Positions 1-8,494 of a stretch of 64,000 nucleotides of DNA are shown one piece after another. The DNA is from Ferrimonas sediminum. GTDB lineage: Bacteria; Pseudomonadota; Gammaproteobacteria; Enterobacterales; Shewanellaceae. The notes beneath the pieces are model-generated. The model saw only the letters and a list, made by a program, of their open reading frames with translations, was not told the DNA's origin and ran no database searches. Numbering within the stretch: position 1 is the stretch's first letter; every line of letters starts with the position of its first letter. The position numbers were made by a program, and so were the translations under genes. Where the stretch lies: the NCBI RefSeq assembly GCF_900100175.1, contig NZ_FNEM01000010.1:1-64000 (forward strand). Reading direction: 5' to 3'.

Positions 1-21
1 CATGATCAAACTCTTCAATTA
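1..21 (-). rRNA. 16S rRNA gene, 5' end only
   Basis: Read on the minus strand, the first bases are AATTGAAGAGTTTGATCATG, the nearly invariant 5' start of bacterial 16S rRNA. The rest of the gene lies outside the window to the left. The rrn leader and promoters upstream (higher coordinates) support this reading. The exact mature 5' end is approximate. Confidence 0.93.
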
Positions 22-149
22 AAAAGTTTTTTGATTCCGAAGAATCGACTCAATGAATTACTGAATTAACTTGTTATAGTCACTCAGTGCAACATTGATA
101 TTTGAGATATCAATCCTGCGCGAGTGCCCACACAGATTGTCTGACTAAT

Positions 150-161
150 TGTTAAAGAACG
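150..161 (-). promoter_or_regulatory. rrn leader boxA antitermination site
   Basis: The minus strand reads CGTTCTTTAACA, close to the gammaproteobacterial boxA TGCTCTTTAACA. It is followed by the usual conserved leader running into CAGACAATCTGTGTGGGC. In rrn operons this site loads NusB/NusE for antitermination. It lies about 130 bases before the 16S start. Confidence 0.85.
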
Positions 162-200
162 TTGCAAAGTGAACCGTGGTTCCCGTTGCTGAGGCTGCGT

Positions 201-228
201 ATCTTACGCTTTCCTCAATCCCCGTCAA
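201..228 (-). promoter_or_regulatory. rrn P2-like promoter
   Basis: On the minus strand TTGACG (-35, 223-228) and TAAGAT (-10, 201-206) are separated by 16 bases, and a GC-rich stretch follows. This matches the position and style of rrn P2 promoters just upstream of boxA. Confidence 0.75.
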
Positions 229-315
229 GCGTTATTTTCAAAGGCTTTTCCGAGTGTCGAATTGTTGCTCAGTGCCTTACTCAGTAAGCCGCTGTGCCCC
301 GTCGACAGGAAGCGC

Positions 316-343
316 ATTATAGGGAGCCCCCAGCGGAACGCAA
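316..343 (-). promoter_or_regulatory. rrn P1-like promoter
   Basis: On the minus strand TTGCGT (-35, 338-343), a 16-base spacer and a perfect TATAAT (-10, 316-321) are followed by the GC-rich discriminator GCGCTTCC. Such discriminators are typical of stringently controlled rRNA promoters. The predicted start near 309 gives a leader of about 290 bases to the 16S gene. Confidence 0.8.
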
Positions 344-556
344 GGGCAATTTAGTGAAATAAGTTTAACTGCTTTTTTTTTAGCCTGAAGGCATAAAACT
401 TACCTTTTTTGTGCTTAGATCACAGGCAAGCGCGTCGAAATCGGCTATTTATGCTACATAGGTCTACAAAGATGTGGGCTGAATGTTGTTTAATTACGAA
501 AATCAGTTTCACATTTAATAAATGCCAAGCCATTTTTATCAATTAAGGAAACGACC
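344..556. other. AT-rich divergent intergenic region, rrn/udp
   Basis: No gene is seen here. The A/T tracts around 361-412 lie upstream of the rrn P1 -35 element, where UP elements and Fis sites usually sit. The right half is the udp upstream region, ending in the ribosome-binding site TTAAGGAAA at about 542-550. I could not assign a convincing CRP or CytR site. Confidence 0.5.
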
Positions 557-1321
557 ATGAGTAAAGTATTCCACCTTGGTTTAGACAAAGAGATGCTGCA
601 GGGTGCCAAAGTGGCCATCGTTCCAGGCGATCCAGAGCGCGTGAAGCGCATTGCCGAACTGATGGAGAACCCCACCTTCCTGGCCGCCACCCGCGAGTTC
701 ACCAGCTACCTGGGCTTCCTTGAAGGTAAACCTGTGGTCGTTTGCTCCACCGGTATTGGCGGTCCCTCTACTTCTATTGCCGTGGAAGAACTGGCTCAGC
801 TGGGCGTAAACACCTTCCTGCGTGTGGGCACCACCGGCGCCATTCAGGATTACGTGAATGTAGGTGACGTTATCGTTACCAGTGGTTCAGTTCGTCTGGA
901 CGGTGCCAGCCAACACTTCGCTCCACTGGAGTTCCCGGCCGTAGCCGACTTCGCCTGCACCACCGCCCTGGTGAATGCCGCTAACGAACTGGGTCACGAA
1001 CCTCACGTTGGTGTGACCGCGTCGTCCGACACCTTCTACCCGGGCCAGGAGCGTTACGACACCGTTTCCGGTCGCGTTACCAAGCGCTTCCAGGGCTCCA
1101 TGAAAGAGTGGCAGGATATGGGCGTTCTCAACTATGAGATGGAATCCGCCACCCTGCTGACCATGTGCGCCAGCCAGAAGCTGTACGCAGGTTGCGTTGC
1201 CGGTGTGATCGTCAACCGCACCCAGCAAGAGATCCCAGACGAAGCCACCATGAAGAAGACCGAGTCTGCGGCGGTTGCCATCGTCGTCGATGCGGCCCGT
1301 CGCATGGTTGCCGAAAGCTAA
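557..1321 (+). CDS. udp: uridine phosphorylase
   Basis: The 254-residue cytosolic protein reversibly phosphorolyses uridine to uracil and ribose-1-phosphate in pyrimidine salvage. The E. coli enzyme is 253 residues and the match runs end to end. The phosphate-binding GDPERV lies at residues 24-29, the glycine-rich STGIGGPS near residue 65, and the nucleoside-binding segment NYEMESATL in the last third. The start has a good Shine-Dalgarno (AAGGAAA). The gene stands alone, divergent from the rrn operon and closed by a strong terminator. In enterobacteria udp is under CRP/CytR control, but I do not see a clear site here. Confidence 0.97.
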   Translation: MSKVFHLGLDKEMLQGAKVAIVPGDPERVKRIAELMENPTFLAATREFTSYLGFLEGKPVVVCSTGIGGPSTSIAVEELAQLGVNTFLRVGTTGAIQDYVNVGDVIVTSGSVRLDGASQHFAPLEFPAVADFACTTALVNAANELGHEPHVGVTASSDTFYPGQERYDTVSGRVTKRFQGSMKEWQDMGVLNYEMESATLLTMCASQKLYAGCVAGVIVNRTQQEIPDEATMKKTESAAVAIVVDAARRMVAES

Positions 1322-1341
1322 GCCTTGGCGGCTGAGCAAAC

Positions 1342-1376
1342 AAAAAAGCTTCGGCCCTGGGGTCGAAGCTTTTTTT
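1342..1376. terminator. bidirectional terminator after udp
   Basis: AAAAAAGCTTCG and CGAAGCTTTTTT form a perfect 12-bp stem around a short GC loop, with T tracts usable in both directions. It separates udp from the converging winged-helix gene. Confidence 0.92.
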
Positions 1377-1394
1377 ATTCCTGAAATCTGTCGG

Positions 1395-1673
1395 CTAGGC
1401 CTGAATCGCCTGCTGTAGCTCGCTCAGCTGCGCTTTAACCCACTTAGGGTTGATGGGCCCCCAGTCGGTGATGCGGTAGTGGCCGTCATTGTGGCGAACG
1501 CCATCTTCGACAAACTCAATCTGCACTCCCAGCCCCGGCAGCGCCTTGATGATGTCTTGCAGGGTTCGCCGCGGCCAACCCAGACTTTTCATTAACTCCG
1601 GCACACTGGCCTTGTCGTGTTGGTCGATCTCATGCAGCAGCAGCAAACGGCGACTGAAGGTTGGATTCAACAT
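1395..1673 (-). CDS. small winged-helix DNA-binding protein
   Basis: This 92-residue protein has an N-terminal helix-turn-helix-like part (residues 8-45: LLLLHEIDQHDKAS, SLGWPRRTLQDIIKAL). A short beta-rich wing containing DGVRHNDGHYRI follows, then a C-terminal WGPINPKWV segment. The layout resembles small winged-helix regulators found in Shewanella-like genomes. No target is suggested by the neighbours. The start has a clear AAGGAAA ribosome-binding site. A family symbol cannot be assigned safely. Confidence 0.75.
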   Translation of the reverse strand: MLNPTFSRRLLLLHEIDQHDKASVPELMKSLGWPRRTLQDIIKALPGLGVQIEFVEDGVRHNDGHYRITDWGPINPKWVKAQLSELQQAIQA

Positions 1674-1788
1674 GGTGCGCTTTCCTTATTACGGTTGCCA
1701 TCCCGGCGGCAACACCCAGGGTATGGTCTATCAAATTTCTGTGAAACCAACAATCAGCGTCGGCCCAGAGTGACTGGGCCGCCACACT

Positions 1789-2784
1789 TTAATGCTCGAA
1801 GAACAGATAGTTCTGCCAACTCTTCATCCGCAGCAATACCCGGCGGATGATAGACACATGGGTAAAGGTATCGGAGTACACCGCGATCTCGGCGTTGGCG
1901 CCATCAGGCAGATCGAAGCGGCTCAGATCCTCATTGACCTTCACTTCAACAAAGGCCCGGCCTTTGAGCCGAAAACGCTCGGTGGTGAACAGGGTTCCCT
2001 GGGCCTGGAACTGACCCTCACCGATATTTGGCATCACCTGCCTCACTTCCGCCTTGAACACCCTTCCTGGCACCGCCTCGAACATCACCTCGGCCTCAAA
2101 GCCTTTGCGAATCTTGAGCAGGGATTTCTGGTTAAAGGCACCAACGAACGCTGAATCCTGCCGGTTGATGAACACCATCACCGGCCGCAGAGGCAACGGC
2201 ACCGCCATCATTCCCGGACGTAATGCCACCTGGGTAACGTAGCCGTCGGTCGGGGCCCGGACCACGGTCTCGCTGAGATCGTACTCTGCCTTGGTCAGCT
2301 CCGCCTGGCGGGCTTTCAGTTTGGCTTCGGCGGCCAGGTAGAGTTGCTCACGAATGTCCAGCTCGGAGCGGGTAAAGGCGCCGCCTTTGTCGTAGCCCTC
2401 TTTATAACGGAGGTATTCGCCCTTGGTACGATCCCGATCGGCGGTGGCCGCCCTTACGGTGGCGGTCTTCTCGCCCACCACCTCCTGGTAGCGGGTATCG
2501 TCAATGCGGAACAGCACGTCGCCCTGTTTCAACAGCACGTTCGGCTGCACCGGCACTTCGACCACCGGCCCTCGCACCGAGGGTACGATGGGGGTGGTCA
2601 CAAATACATGCCGCGCCAATGGCGTAAATGGGTGGTTGTAGTTCATCAGTAACAGCAGGGTGCCAATCAGTACCACCCCGCCCAGCACCGCGGTGGGCAC
2701 ACTCCACTTATTCAGGGGAATATTGAATATCTTAAAGATCGCCACACACAGTGCGGTGTAGGTCAGGATCAATAACAGGTCCAT
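1789..2784 (-). CDS. HlyD-family inner-membrane protein, YiaV/YibH type
   Basis: The 331-residue protein has two N-terminal hydrophobic segments (about 2-20 and 30-50). A biotinyl-lipoyl-like half-motif (RGPVVEVPVQPNVLLKQGDVLF) follows, then a helical hairpin (about 110-170) and the second half-motif (VRAPTDGYVTQV). This is the order of membrane-fusion (HlyD/EmrA) periplasmic adaptors. It lies one base after the DUF3302 gene, the same pairing as E. coli yiaW-yiaV, so the two probably act together. No outer-membrane or pump partner is adjacent, and the transported substrate is unknown. Confidence 0.88.
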   Translation of the reverse strand: MDLLLILTYTALCVAIFKIFNIPLNKWSVPTAVLGGVVLIGTLLLLMNYNHPFTPLARHVFVTTPIVPSVRGPVVEVPVQPNVLLKQGDVLFRIDDTRYQEVVGEKTATVRAATADRDRTKGEYLRYKEGYDKGGAFTRSELDIREQLYLAAEAKLKARQAELTKAEYDLSETVVRAPTDGYVTQVALRPGMMAVPLPLRPVMVFINRQDSAFVGAFNQKSLLKIRKGFEAEVMFEAVPGRVFKAEVRQVMPNIGEGQFQAQGTLFTTERFRLKGRAFVEVKVNEDLSRFDLPDGANAEIAVYSDTFTHVSIIRRVLLRMKSWQNYLFFEH

Positions 2785-2785
2785 A

Positions 2786-3127
2786 TCATTGCTCCTTGTT
2801 GTTCATGTCGGCTACCTGCGCCTGCAGGCTGCTTAGCTGCTGTTCCAGCTCAGCAACTTTCACTTCCAGCGCGGCTTCGCTCTCCGCCAATGCCTTAAAG
2901 CCCCAGCCACGCTCTTCGCGGTACAGGGTGGCCCAGATCCACAGGAACGGCCAGATGGTATGCAGGGTGAACAGGCTGATCCAACCGGCGACGTGAATGG
3001 CGTCCTGATGGGGGTGATTGCGCTTTTTGGAGATCTCATAAGGGATGTCGTGGATCACGATGACCCCGTAGAACAACACCAACCCCACAAAAAACAACAA
3101 ACCGAGAGCAAAATAGTCCAAAAACAT
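2786..3127 (-). CDS. DUF3302 inner-membrane protein, YiaW type
   Basis: This 113-residue protein has two transmembrane helices (about 3-25 and 45-70) joined by a conserved loop with DIPYEISKKRNHPHQDAIH. A C-terminal coiled coil follows (about 80-108, AALEVKVAELEQQLSSLQ). This matches the YiaW/DUF3302 family, normally encoded just before a YiaV-type HlyD protein, as here. The biochemical role is unknown; I infer that it forms a membrane complex with the next gene. Confidence 0.85.
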   Translation of the reverse strand: MFLDYFALGLLFFVGLVLFYGVIVIHDIPYEISKKRNHPHQDAIHVAGWISLFTLHTIWPFLWIWATLYREERGWGFKALAESEAALEVKVAELEQQLSSLQAQVADMNNKEQ

Positions 3128-3334
3128 AAGGCACCTACGGTGAGTTAACGTTTTTTAAACATAACACAATCCGGAATACATACAGCACAAATATGACTAT
3201 TCAAATGTGCGCTATGCCCTTGCCAAATGCCCCCTGTCGCAGTAATAAAAGTGTCTTGAAAATGCCATCAAATCTACCGATTACTTGCCCTACAACAACG
3301 GGCGTAGTTTGACTGAACAACGAGAGAGAATGTC

Positions 3335-3703
3335 ATGAACCAAATTGAAGGATTTCAGGCTGCCGGTCGCTTCTTCGATGACAAACACTTTCCCCGGGGA
3401 TTCGCCCGCTCTGGCCATTTCACTCTGAATGAGGCCGCACTGCTGGAACACTACGGCCAGCGCCTACGCGCCCTGGCTGAGGGCACTCAGCTCCCCTCCA
3501 GTCCGCAGGAACAGCAGTTCGTGGCGGTCGCCAAAGGCGAGCGCCCTGCCGACAACAAACTGGAACACGCCTGGACCAAATACATTGCCAAGAGCCAGCG
3601 CCGCAAGCTGTTTACCATGAGCTCCAAGGCACCGGTGCAGGGCGACGAGGATGACGAGGAGAGCGTGTCCGCTGAGGACGACGACATCATCGAATTAGAC
3701 TAA
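3335..3703 (+). CDS. maoP: macrodomain Ori organization protein MaoP
   Basis: The 122-residue protein matches the DUF413/YifE family. It shows the conserved RFFDDKHFPRGFARSGHFT block (residues 12-30), EAALLEHYG, and the FVAVAKGERP...WTKYIAKSQRRK segment, then an acidic tail (DEDDEESVSAEDDD). In E. coli MaoP acts with the maoS site to confine the Ori macrodomain. Its location close to an rrn operon fits an origin-proximal position, though that is inference. The start follows an AGAGAGAATGTC context. A bidirectional terminator follows. Confidence 0.9.
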   Translation: MNQIEGFQAAGRFFDDKHFPRGFARSGHFTLNEAALLEHYGQRLRALAEGTQLPSSPQEQQFVAVAKGERPADNKLEHAWTKYIAKSQRRKLFTMSSKAPVQGDEDDEESVSAEDDDIIELD

Positions 3704-3707
3704 AAAG

Positions 3708-3736
3708 AAAAGCCAGCATCGTTGCTGGCTTTTTTG
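3708..3736. terminator. bidirectional terminator between maoP and frdB
   Basis: AAAAGCCAGCA and TGCTGGCTTTT form an 11-bp stem with a tiny loop, flanked by A and T tracts. It can serve both maoP (+) and the frd operon (-). Confidence 0.9.
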
Positions 3737-3751
3737 ACCGTTTCGGCGGTG

Positions 3752-4483
3752 TTACAGAATGCGCTGGCTGCGGCTCAACTGGCGCCGCAGGTAAGCGATC
3801 TGCCCCTGGTGATCGAGATCCTTGGGGCAGGTATCCTGGCAGCCCAGCAAGGTCATGCAGCCAAACACCCCATCTTCGTCACCGATGATGTGGTAGTAAT
3901 CGTCGGCACTTCGGGCATCGCGGTCGTCCAGGGCAAAGCGGGCCACCTTATTAAAGCCGACGGCGCCGACGAAGGTGTCACGCATCTGCGCCGTGGCACA
4001 GGCCGACACACAGCAGCCGCATTCGATGCAGCGCTCAGACTCGTAGATGGCATCGGCCAGTGCCGGATCCATGGGACGCTCCAACCGGTGCATGTCCTCA
4101 TTGGCGTCGCTGGGAACCAGCCAGGCCTGCAACCGCTCAGACAACTGGCGCATGAACTTACCGGTGTTCACCGACAGGTCACCAATCAACTCAAAGCCTG
4201 GTAACGGCATCAGGGTGATGACGCCATCTTTGTAATTGCTGGTGAGGGTGCGGCACGCCAGAGTCGGCATACCATTGATCACCATGGCACAGCTGCCGCA
4301 GATGCCGGCACGACAGACAAAGTCGAACTGCAATGACGGGTCCTGCTGCTCACGCAACTGATTGAGGGCGATGAATACCGTCATCCCCGGCGCTTCCTGC
4401 AGCTGATACTCCTGGGTCATCGGTTTTTCAGCAGGCATCTGAGGGTCGAAACGGAAGATGCGGAAAGTCAGAATCCGGCTCAT
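3752..4483 (-). CDS. frdB: fumarate reductase iron-sulfur subunit
   Basis: The 243-residue subunit carries electrons between the flavoprotein and the membrane cytochrome b. The N-terminal ferredoxin domain has CRAGICGSC and a further Cys (MPTLAC) for the [2Fe-2S] cluster. The C-terminal domain has CIECGCC and CVSAC-type spacing for [4Fe-4S] and [10 protein letters not shown] for [3Fe-4S]. It overlaps frdA by 4 bases, indicating translational coupling. The C-A-B order is that of the Wolinella type. The terminator at 3708-3736 ends the operon. Confidence 0.95.
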   Translation of the reverse strand: MSRILTFRIFRFDPQMPAEKPMTQEYQLQEAPGMTVFIALNQLREQQDPSLQFDFVCRAGICGSCAMVINGMPTLACRTLTSNYKDGVITLMPLPGFELIGDLSVNTGKFMRQLSERLQAWLVPSDANEDMHRLERPMDPALADAIYESERCIECGCCVSACATAQMRDTFVGAVGFNKVARFALDDRDARSADDYYHIIGDEDGVFGCMTLLGCQDTCPKDLDHQGQIAYLRRQLSRSQRIL

Positions 4484-6432
4484 GATAGCTCTCCTCGGCG
4501 CTGGTTCTTCGGCATAAATTTCTCGGGCAGCTGGTAGTCCATGGTTTGTTGTTGACGCTGATGCCGGTCTTCGATACGAGCGGCAATGGCTGCCACTTCG
4601 GCCTCGCGTTTTTCGGTATCCGGGTGGGCAATGGCGTTGTTTTCACCGTATCCCCGGTAACCCGGCGGCAGCTCCATCGCCATCACATCCAGATCTTCGT
4701 ACTCCAGCCGTGGCTGGTTGTCGTCACCCCAGAATACCAGCGACCGCTTCAACCAGTCGCGATCGTTGCGTTGCGGATAATCCTCACGGGAGTGGGCGCC
4801 ACGGGATTCGGTGCGGGCCTCGGCGGCCAGTGCCACCGACAGAGCCACCTTGAGCATCTTCTTGATGCGAATGGCTGCCACCAGCTCCGGGTTGGCGTGA
4901 CGCTTCTTATTCATCACCACCAGGTTGTCGGATCGGCGCACCAATTCGCGCAGCTCAGACACCGCCTTGGCCAGTTCATCACCGCTGCGGAAGATCCCCA
5001 CCTTGTCCATCATGATCGCTTCCATGTGCTCGCGCAGGGCAAACGGGCTTTCGCCCTCTTCACCGGCCAGCAACTCGTCGATCTGTTGACTCTGGCTGAG
5101 CACCGCCTGCTCACCCAGAGCATGGCTTCCCATCGGGTAGCTCTGACAAGCGTCGGCCACGTACTCGCCGACGATCATGCCCGCTACCACGGTCTCTGCC
5201 AGCGAGTTACCGCCGAGGCGGTTAAAGCCGTGCATGTCCCAGCAGGCAGCCTCACCCACCGAAAACAGTCCCTTGAGGTGGGGCGCTTCGCCCTGCTCAT
5301 TGGTACGAATGCCCCCCATGGAGTAGTGTTGGGTCGGACGCACCGGAATCCACTCTTCGGCGGGATCGATGCCGAGGAAGTACTGACAGATCTCCTGCAC
5401 CTCGCGCAGGTTCTTTTCGATGTGCTCGCGCCCCAGCAGGGTGATGTCCAGCCACAGGTGCGGGCCATAGGGGCTGTCTACCCCTTTGCCTTTGCGCATG
5501 TGCTCGGTCATGCGTCGGGACACCACATCCCGTGACGCCAACTCCTTCTTCTCCGGCTCGTAGTCCGGCATAAAGCGATAGCCGTCTTTGTCGCGCAGCA
5601 AGCCCCCGTCCCCACGGCACCCTTCGGTGGTCAGGATGCCGACGGGCACGATGGCGGTGGGGTGAAACTGAATCGCTTCCGGGTTACCCAGGGCCACCTT
5701 GCCGGTTTCCAGGGCGATGCCCTGGCCGGTGCCTTCACAGATAATGGCATTGGTGGACACCGACCACAGTCGGCCATAGCCGCCGGTGGCGATGGTGGTG
5801 GTACGGGCCAGGTAGGCCACCAGTTCGCCGGTAATCAGATCCCGGACCACGGCGCCATGGCAGCGCTCGCCGTCTTCAATCAGGGCGATGGCCTCTTTGC
5901 GCTCGTGCACCGGAATCCCCAGGCTGATCGCCTTGTTGTCCATGGCGTACAGCATGGAGTGGCCGGTGCCGTCGGCGGTGTAGCAGGTACGCCACTTCTT
6001 GGTGCCGCCAAAATCACGGGCGGTGATCAGCCCGTGGGCTTCGGCCGGCTCGGTAATGGTCACCTCTTCGGCGTTAACGATGGCGGTACGATCGCCCTTA
6101 TTCACCCGACTCCAGGGCACGCCCCAGGCAGCCGCCTGACGCACGGCCTTGGGCGCCACCTGAGCAAACATCCGGGCCACGTTCTGGTCACAGCCCCAGT
6201 CGGAGCCCTTGACGGTATCGTGGAAATGAACGTCTTCGTTGTCCCCCTCCCCTTTGACGCTGTTGGCCAGACTGGCCTGCATGCCGCCCTGCGCCGCCAC
6301 GGAGTGCGAGCGCTTGGCCGGAATCAGCGACAACACCAGGGTATCCAGACCCCGCTCTTTACAGGCAATGGCCACCCGCAGTCCGGCCAGCCCACCACCA
6401 ATGACCAGGGCATCGGTATAGATCGTTTTCAT
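4480..6432 (-). CDS. frdA: fumarate reductase flavoprotein subunit, Wolinella type
   Basis: The 650-residue catalytic subunit reduces fumarate to succinate. It has the FAD-binding GGGLAGLR at 12-19 and His43 in SHSVAAQGG, the covalent FAD attachment residue in this family. It also has [21 protein letters not shown], a catalytic Arg region ([12 protein letters not shown]) and [10 protein letters not shown]. From memory, similarity to Wolinella succinogenes FrdA is visible over the whole length, including GSDWGCDQ and [15 protein letters not shown], and is much closer than to E. coli FrdA. It is 12 bases downstream of frdC and overlaps frdB. Succinate oxidation in the reverse direction is possible. 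Confidence 0.96.
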   Translation of the reverse strand: MKTIYTDALVIGGGLAGLRVAIACKERGLDTLVLSLIPAKRSHSVAAQGGMQASLANSVKGEGDNEDVHFHDTVKGSDWGCDQNVARMFAQVAPKAVRQAAAWGVPWSRVNKGDRTAIVNAEEVTITEPAEAHGLITARDFGGTKKWRTCYTADGTGHSMLYAMDNKAISLGIPVHERKEAIALIEDGERCHGAVVRDLITGELVAYLARTTTIATGGYGRLWSVSTNAIICEGTGQGIALETGKVALGNPEAIQFHPTAIVPVGILTTEGCRGDGGLLRDKDGYRFMPDYEPEKKELASRDVVSRRMTEHMRKGKGVDSPYGPHLWLDITLLGREHIEKNLREVQEICQYFLGIDPAEEWIPVRPTQHYSMGGIRTNEQGEAPHLKGLFSVGEAACWDMHGFNRLGGNSLAETVVAGMIVGEYVADACQSYPMGSHALGEQAVLSQSQQIDELLAGEEGESPFALREHMEAIMMDKVGIFRSGDELAKAVSELRELVRRSDNLVVMNKKRHANPELVAAIRIKKMLKVALSVALAAEARTESRGAHSREDYPQRNDRDWLKRSLVFWGDDNQPRLEYEDLDVMAMELPPGYRGYGENNAIAHPDTEKREAEVAAIAARIEDRHQRQQQTMDYQLPEKFMPKNQRRGELS

Positions 6433-6444
6433 TCTTATTGTTCC

Positions 6445-7146
6445 TTAGTTGGGGCTGTAGGGGATAACGGGAAGAGTCAGCGACTGGCCGACAAACAGCC
6501 AGGTCACCAGGCTGGCGGTGCCGATCACCAGCAACCACAGGCCGACGGCCAGGGCCAGTTTCTGACTGACACCGCGGCTGACCTTGTCACCAAACCATTT
6601 CAGTACCAGCCGGTAAACACCGATGACTGCGTGCAGCACCACCGCTGGCATCAGCAGCAGATAGAGCCAGCCGAAGCCTTGCTCGACGATACGGTAGGCC
6701 GATTGGTTGGGGCCGATGGCAGCAGGATCCAGCATGATCCCCAGCAGATGCACCGGCACCAGGAAGAACAGCGAAAAACCGGTGATCAGCTGCACCAACC
6801 ACAAGCGGGTGTCCGCATGTGGAAAGGAAACCGCTTGCTGTTTCAACGCCTTCCATTGCAGGTATTTCTGAGGAAAACGTCGCAAGGCGATGATGGCGTG
6901 AACCAGCAGCAGCACAAACAGGGTCAGTGCCACCAGTACGGTCAGGGCCGGAAAGCCGTGGCCAGCCGGATCGAGAAATCCCGCCTCGAGAATGCGCACT
7001 ACCCGGTAAAAGGCCTCTTTACCGAACAGAATGCTGGACTCGAAATGCAGGTGGAACAGCAGGAAGGCAGCCAGTGCCGCGCCGGATAGCCCTTGCCAGC
7101 GATCCAATCGCGCCGCAGTGCGACCGCTTACTCCTTTAGGGGTCAT
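6445..7146 (-). CDS. frdC: fumarate reductase dihaem cytochrome b subunit
   Basis: This is the membrane anchor that oxidises menaquinol. I choose the internal ATG at 7146 (233 residues, MTPKGVSGRT) because homologues start near there; an upstream in-frame ATG at 7233 lacks a ribosome-binding site and would run through the regulatory region. Five membrane helices are visible. The four axial haem ligands line up with the Wolinella protein as H32, H83, H133 and H172, and the quinol-site Glu corresponds to E54. The residue two before the last haem His is Val170, where Wolinella has the E-pathway glutamate. It is first gene of frdCAB, downstream of an FNR box. Confidence 0.9.
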   Translation of the reverse strand: MTPKGVSGRTAARLDRWQGLSGAALAAFLLFHLHFESSILFGKEAFYRVVRILEAGFLDPAGHGFPALTVLVALTLFVLLLVHAIIALRRFPQKYLQWKALKQQAVSFPHADTRLWLVQLITGFSLFFLVPVHLLGIMLDPAAIGPNQSAYRIVEQGFGWLYLLLMPAVVLHAVIGVYRLVLKWFGDKVSRGVSQKLALAVGLWLLVIGTASLVTWLFVGQSLTLPVIPYSPN

Positions 7147-7236
7147 AGTCAAACCTATTATTGTTGTAGGGTCAGTACGAGGAGCAACAAACATAAAGTC
7201 CGAAACCGCACTCGTTAAGGAGTAAAGTGCCATCTA

Positions 7237-7250
7237 TTGATCAAGATCAC
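7237..7250 (-). promoter_or_regulatory. FNR/EtrA-type box upstream of frdCAB
   Basis: TTGATCAAGATCAC matches the FNR consensus TTGAT-N4-ATCAA with one mismatch. It lies about 95 bases upstream of the frdC start, a reasonable place for oxygen-responsive activation of fumarate respiration. The same intergenic region serves prmA on the other strand. Confidence 0.75.
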
Positions 7251-7269
7251 CAAGGCGAATTCCACTCAT

Positions 7270-7285
7270 GTGAAATCAATCACAA
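7270..7285. promoter_or_regulatory. perfect CRP site between frdC and prmA
   Basis: TGTGAAATCAATCACA is an exact TGTGA-N6-TCACA palindrome. In Shewanella-like bacteria CRP is a main activator of anaerobic respiration genes, so frdCAB is the likelier target. It lies 20 bases from the FNR box. An effect on prmA, which starts 132 bases downstream, cannot be excluded. Confidence 0.82.
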
Positions 7286-7416
7286 AAGCCCTGAATTTGA
7301 ACAAAAGCTCGGCGATTCGGCTTTTGACCAGGGGGTTAGACCGCTCGCCGGGTGCAGCCGAAGCCGTTGTCGCATACAATAAGCCCCATTCTCATAGCTT
7401 AGATACCGAGCACACT

Positions 7417-8298
7417 ATGCCTTGGATTCAAATCCGCATTAACACCAGCGGCGAGCAGGCCGAAACCATTGGCGACCACCTGAGCGAAACCGGTGCCGTC
7501 TCAGTGACCTTTGTCGATGCCCAGGACACTCCGGTGTTTGAGCCGATGCCAGGTGAAACCCGCCTCTGGGGTGACACCGATGTGATTGGCCTGTACGACG
7601 CCATTACCGACATGAAGCAGATTGTCGCCCTGCTGGAGCAGCAGCCAGAACTGGGCAAGGGCTTCATCCACAAAGTGGAGGCCCTTGAAGACAAAGACTG
7701 GGAGCGGGAGTGGATGGATAACTTCAAGCCGATGCAGTTTGGCAAGCGGCTGTGGATCTGCCCGAGCTGGCACGAAGCTCCGGAGCCGGAGGCGGTCAAC
7801 GTACTGCTGGATCCCGGCCTGGCCTTTGGTACCGGCACTCACCCCACCACCGCCCTGTGTCTGGAATGGCTCGATGGCCTGGAGATGGCCGACAAGCAGG
7901 TGGTCGACTTTGGCTGTGGCTCCGGCATTCTGGCGGTGGCGGCCCTGAAACTGGGCGCCAAACACTGCGTTGGCATCGACATCGACCCCCAGGCCCTGAC
8001 CGCCAGTAACGACAACGCCAGCCGCAACGGCGTCAATGACCGTCTGTCGCTGTACCTGCCCAAGGACCAGCCTCAAGAGGTGCAGGCCGACGTGCTGATC
8101 GCCAACATTCTGGCCGGCCCACTGCGGGAGTTGGCGCCGGTGATCGCCTCGCTGGTGAAGCCCGGTGGCAAGCTGGCCCTGTCCGGTTTGCTGCAGGAGC
8201 AGAATGACGACCTTCGCAAAATTTACAGTCAGTGGTTCGAACTGGATGACACCGCCTTTATGGAAGATTGGTGCCGAATCAGCGGTGTGAAAAAATAA
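7417..8298 (+). CDS. prmA: ribosomal protein L11 methyltransferase
   Basis: The 293-residue enzyme trimethylates ribosomal protein L11 using S-adenosylmethionine. Family starts read MPWIQI(R/K), so ATG 7417 is chosen; an open frame extends 60 codons further upstream through the regulatory sites and is not believed. The N-terminal substrate-recognition domain contains [18 protein letters not shown]. The MTase domain has [15 protein letters not shown], motif [16 protein letters not shown], acidic motif GIDIDPQA and the catalytic-loop NILAGPL. A weak hairpin (AGGCTGGC at 8323-8330 with GCCAGCCT at 8358-8365) follows the gene. Confidence 0.96.
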   Translation: MPWIQIRINTSGEQAETIGDHLSETGAVSVTFVDAQDTPVFEPMPGETRLWGDTDVIGLYDAITDMKQIVALLEQQPELGKGFIHKVEALEDKDWEREWMDNFKPMQFGKRLWICPSWHEAPEPEAVNVLLDPGLAFGTGTHPTTALCLEWLDGLEMADKQVVDFGCGSGILAVAALKLGAKHCVGIDIDPQALTASNDNASRNGVNDRLSLYLPKDQPQEVQADVLIANILAGPLRELAPVIASLVKPGGKLALSGLLQEQNDDLRKIYSQWFELDDTAFMEDWCRISGVKK

Positions 8299-8369
8299 CG
8301 CCTAAAAAACGACCAGAAAATAAGGCTGGCGAAGTATGTGAGCACCCACTTACCTTAGCCAGCCTACTA

Positions 8370-8393
8370 ACATTGATGATCCTAGATCAATGT
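8370..8393. promoter_or_regulatory. inverted repeat upstream of dusB-fis
   Basis: ACATTGAT and ATCAATGT form perfect 8-bp arms around an 8-base centre, about 100 bases before dusB. It may be an operator in the dusB-fis promoter region. The arms contain TTGAT/ATCAA, but the spacing is 8 rather than the 4 of FNR boxes. Confidence 0.4.
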
Positions 8394-8456
8394 CAAGCAA
8401 AAAAATCACTTCTCGTACATTTATTAACCTTCCCACCACTGCCAAAAAGGAGTAAC

Positions 8457-8492
8457 ATGCGCTCCCTCGTGAACGTACGAGGAGATTTTTAA
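8457..8492 (+). other. 11-codon mini-ORF and SD-hiding hairpin before dusB
   Basis: ATG 8457 follows a strong ribosome-binding site (AAAAAGGAG, 8444-8452) and encodes [11 protein letters not shown], stopping two bases before the dusB ATG. Inside it CCTCGT (8465-8470) and ACGAGG (8477-8482) can pair around a 6-base loop, and the right arm covers part of the dusB ribosome-binding site GAGGAG. Ribosomes on the mini-ORF would melt the hairpin, suggesting coupling. Function is inferred from layout only. Confidence 0.4.
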
Positions 8493-8494
8493 TC

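Noticed and set aside
409-425. Possible CRP site upstream of udp (TGTGCTTAGATCACA)
   Set aside because: The spacing between half-sites is one base short of the CRP consensus and one half is imperfect.
5662-7089. Open frame of 475 codons antisense to frdA/frdC
   Set aside because: It is a shadow of frdA and frdC; His/Gln-rich translation typical of antisense reading.
7237-7416. Longer prmA start (60 extra codons)
   Set aside because: The extension would cover the FNR and CRP sites and is not part of the L11 methyltransferase family; ATG 7417 gives the usual MPWIQI start.
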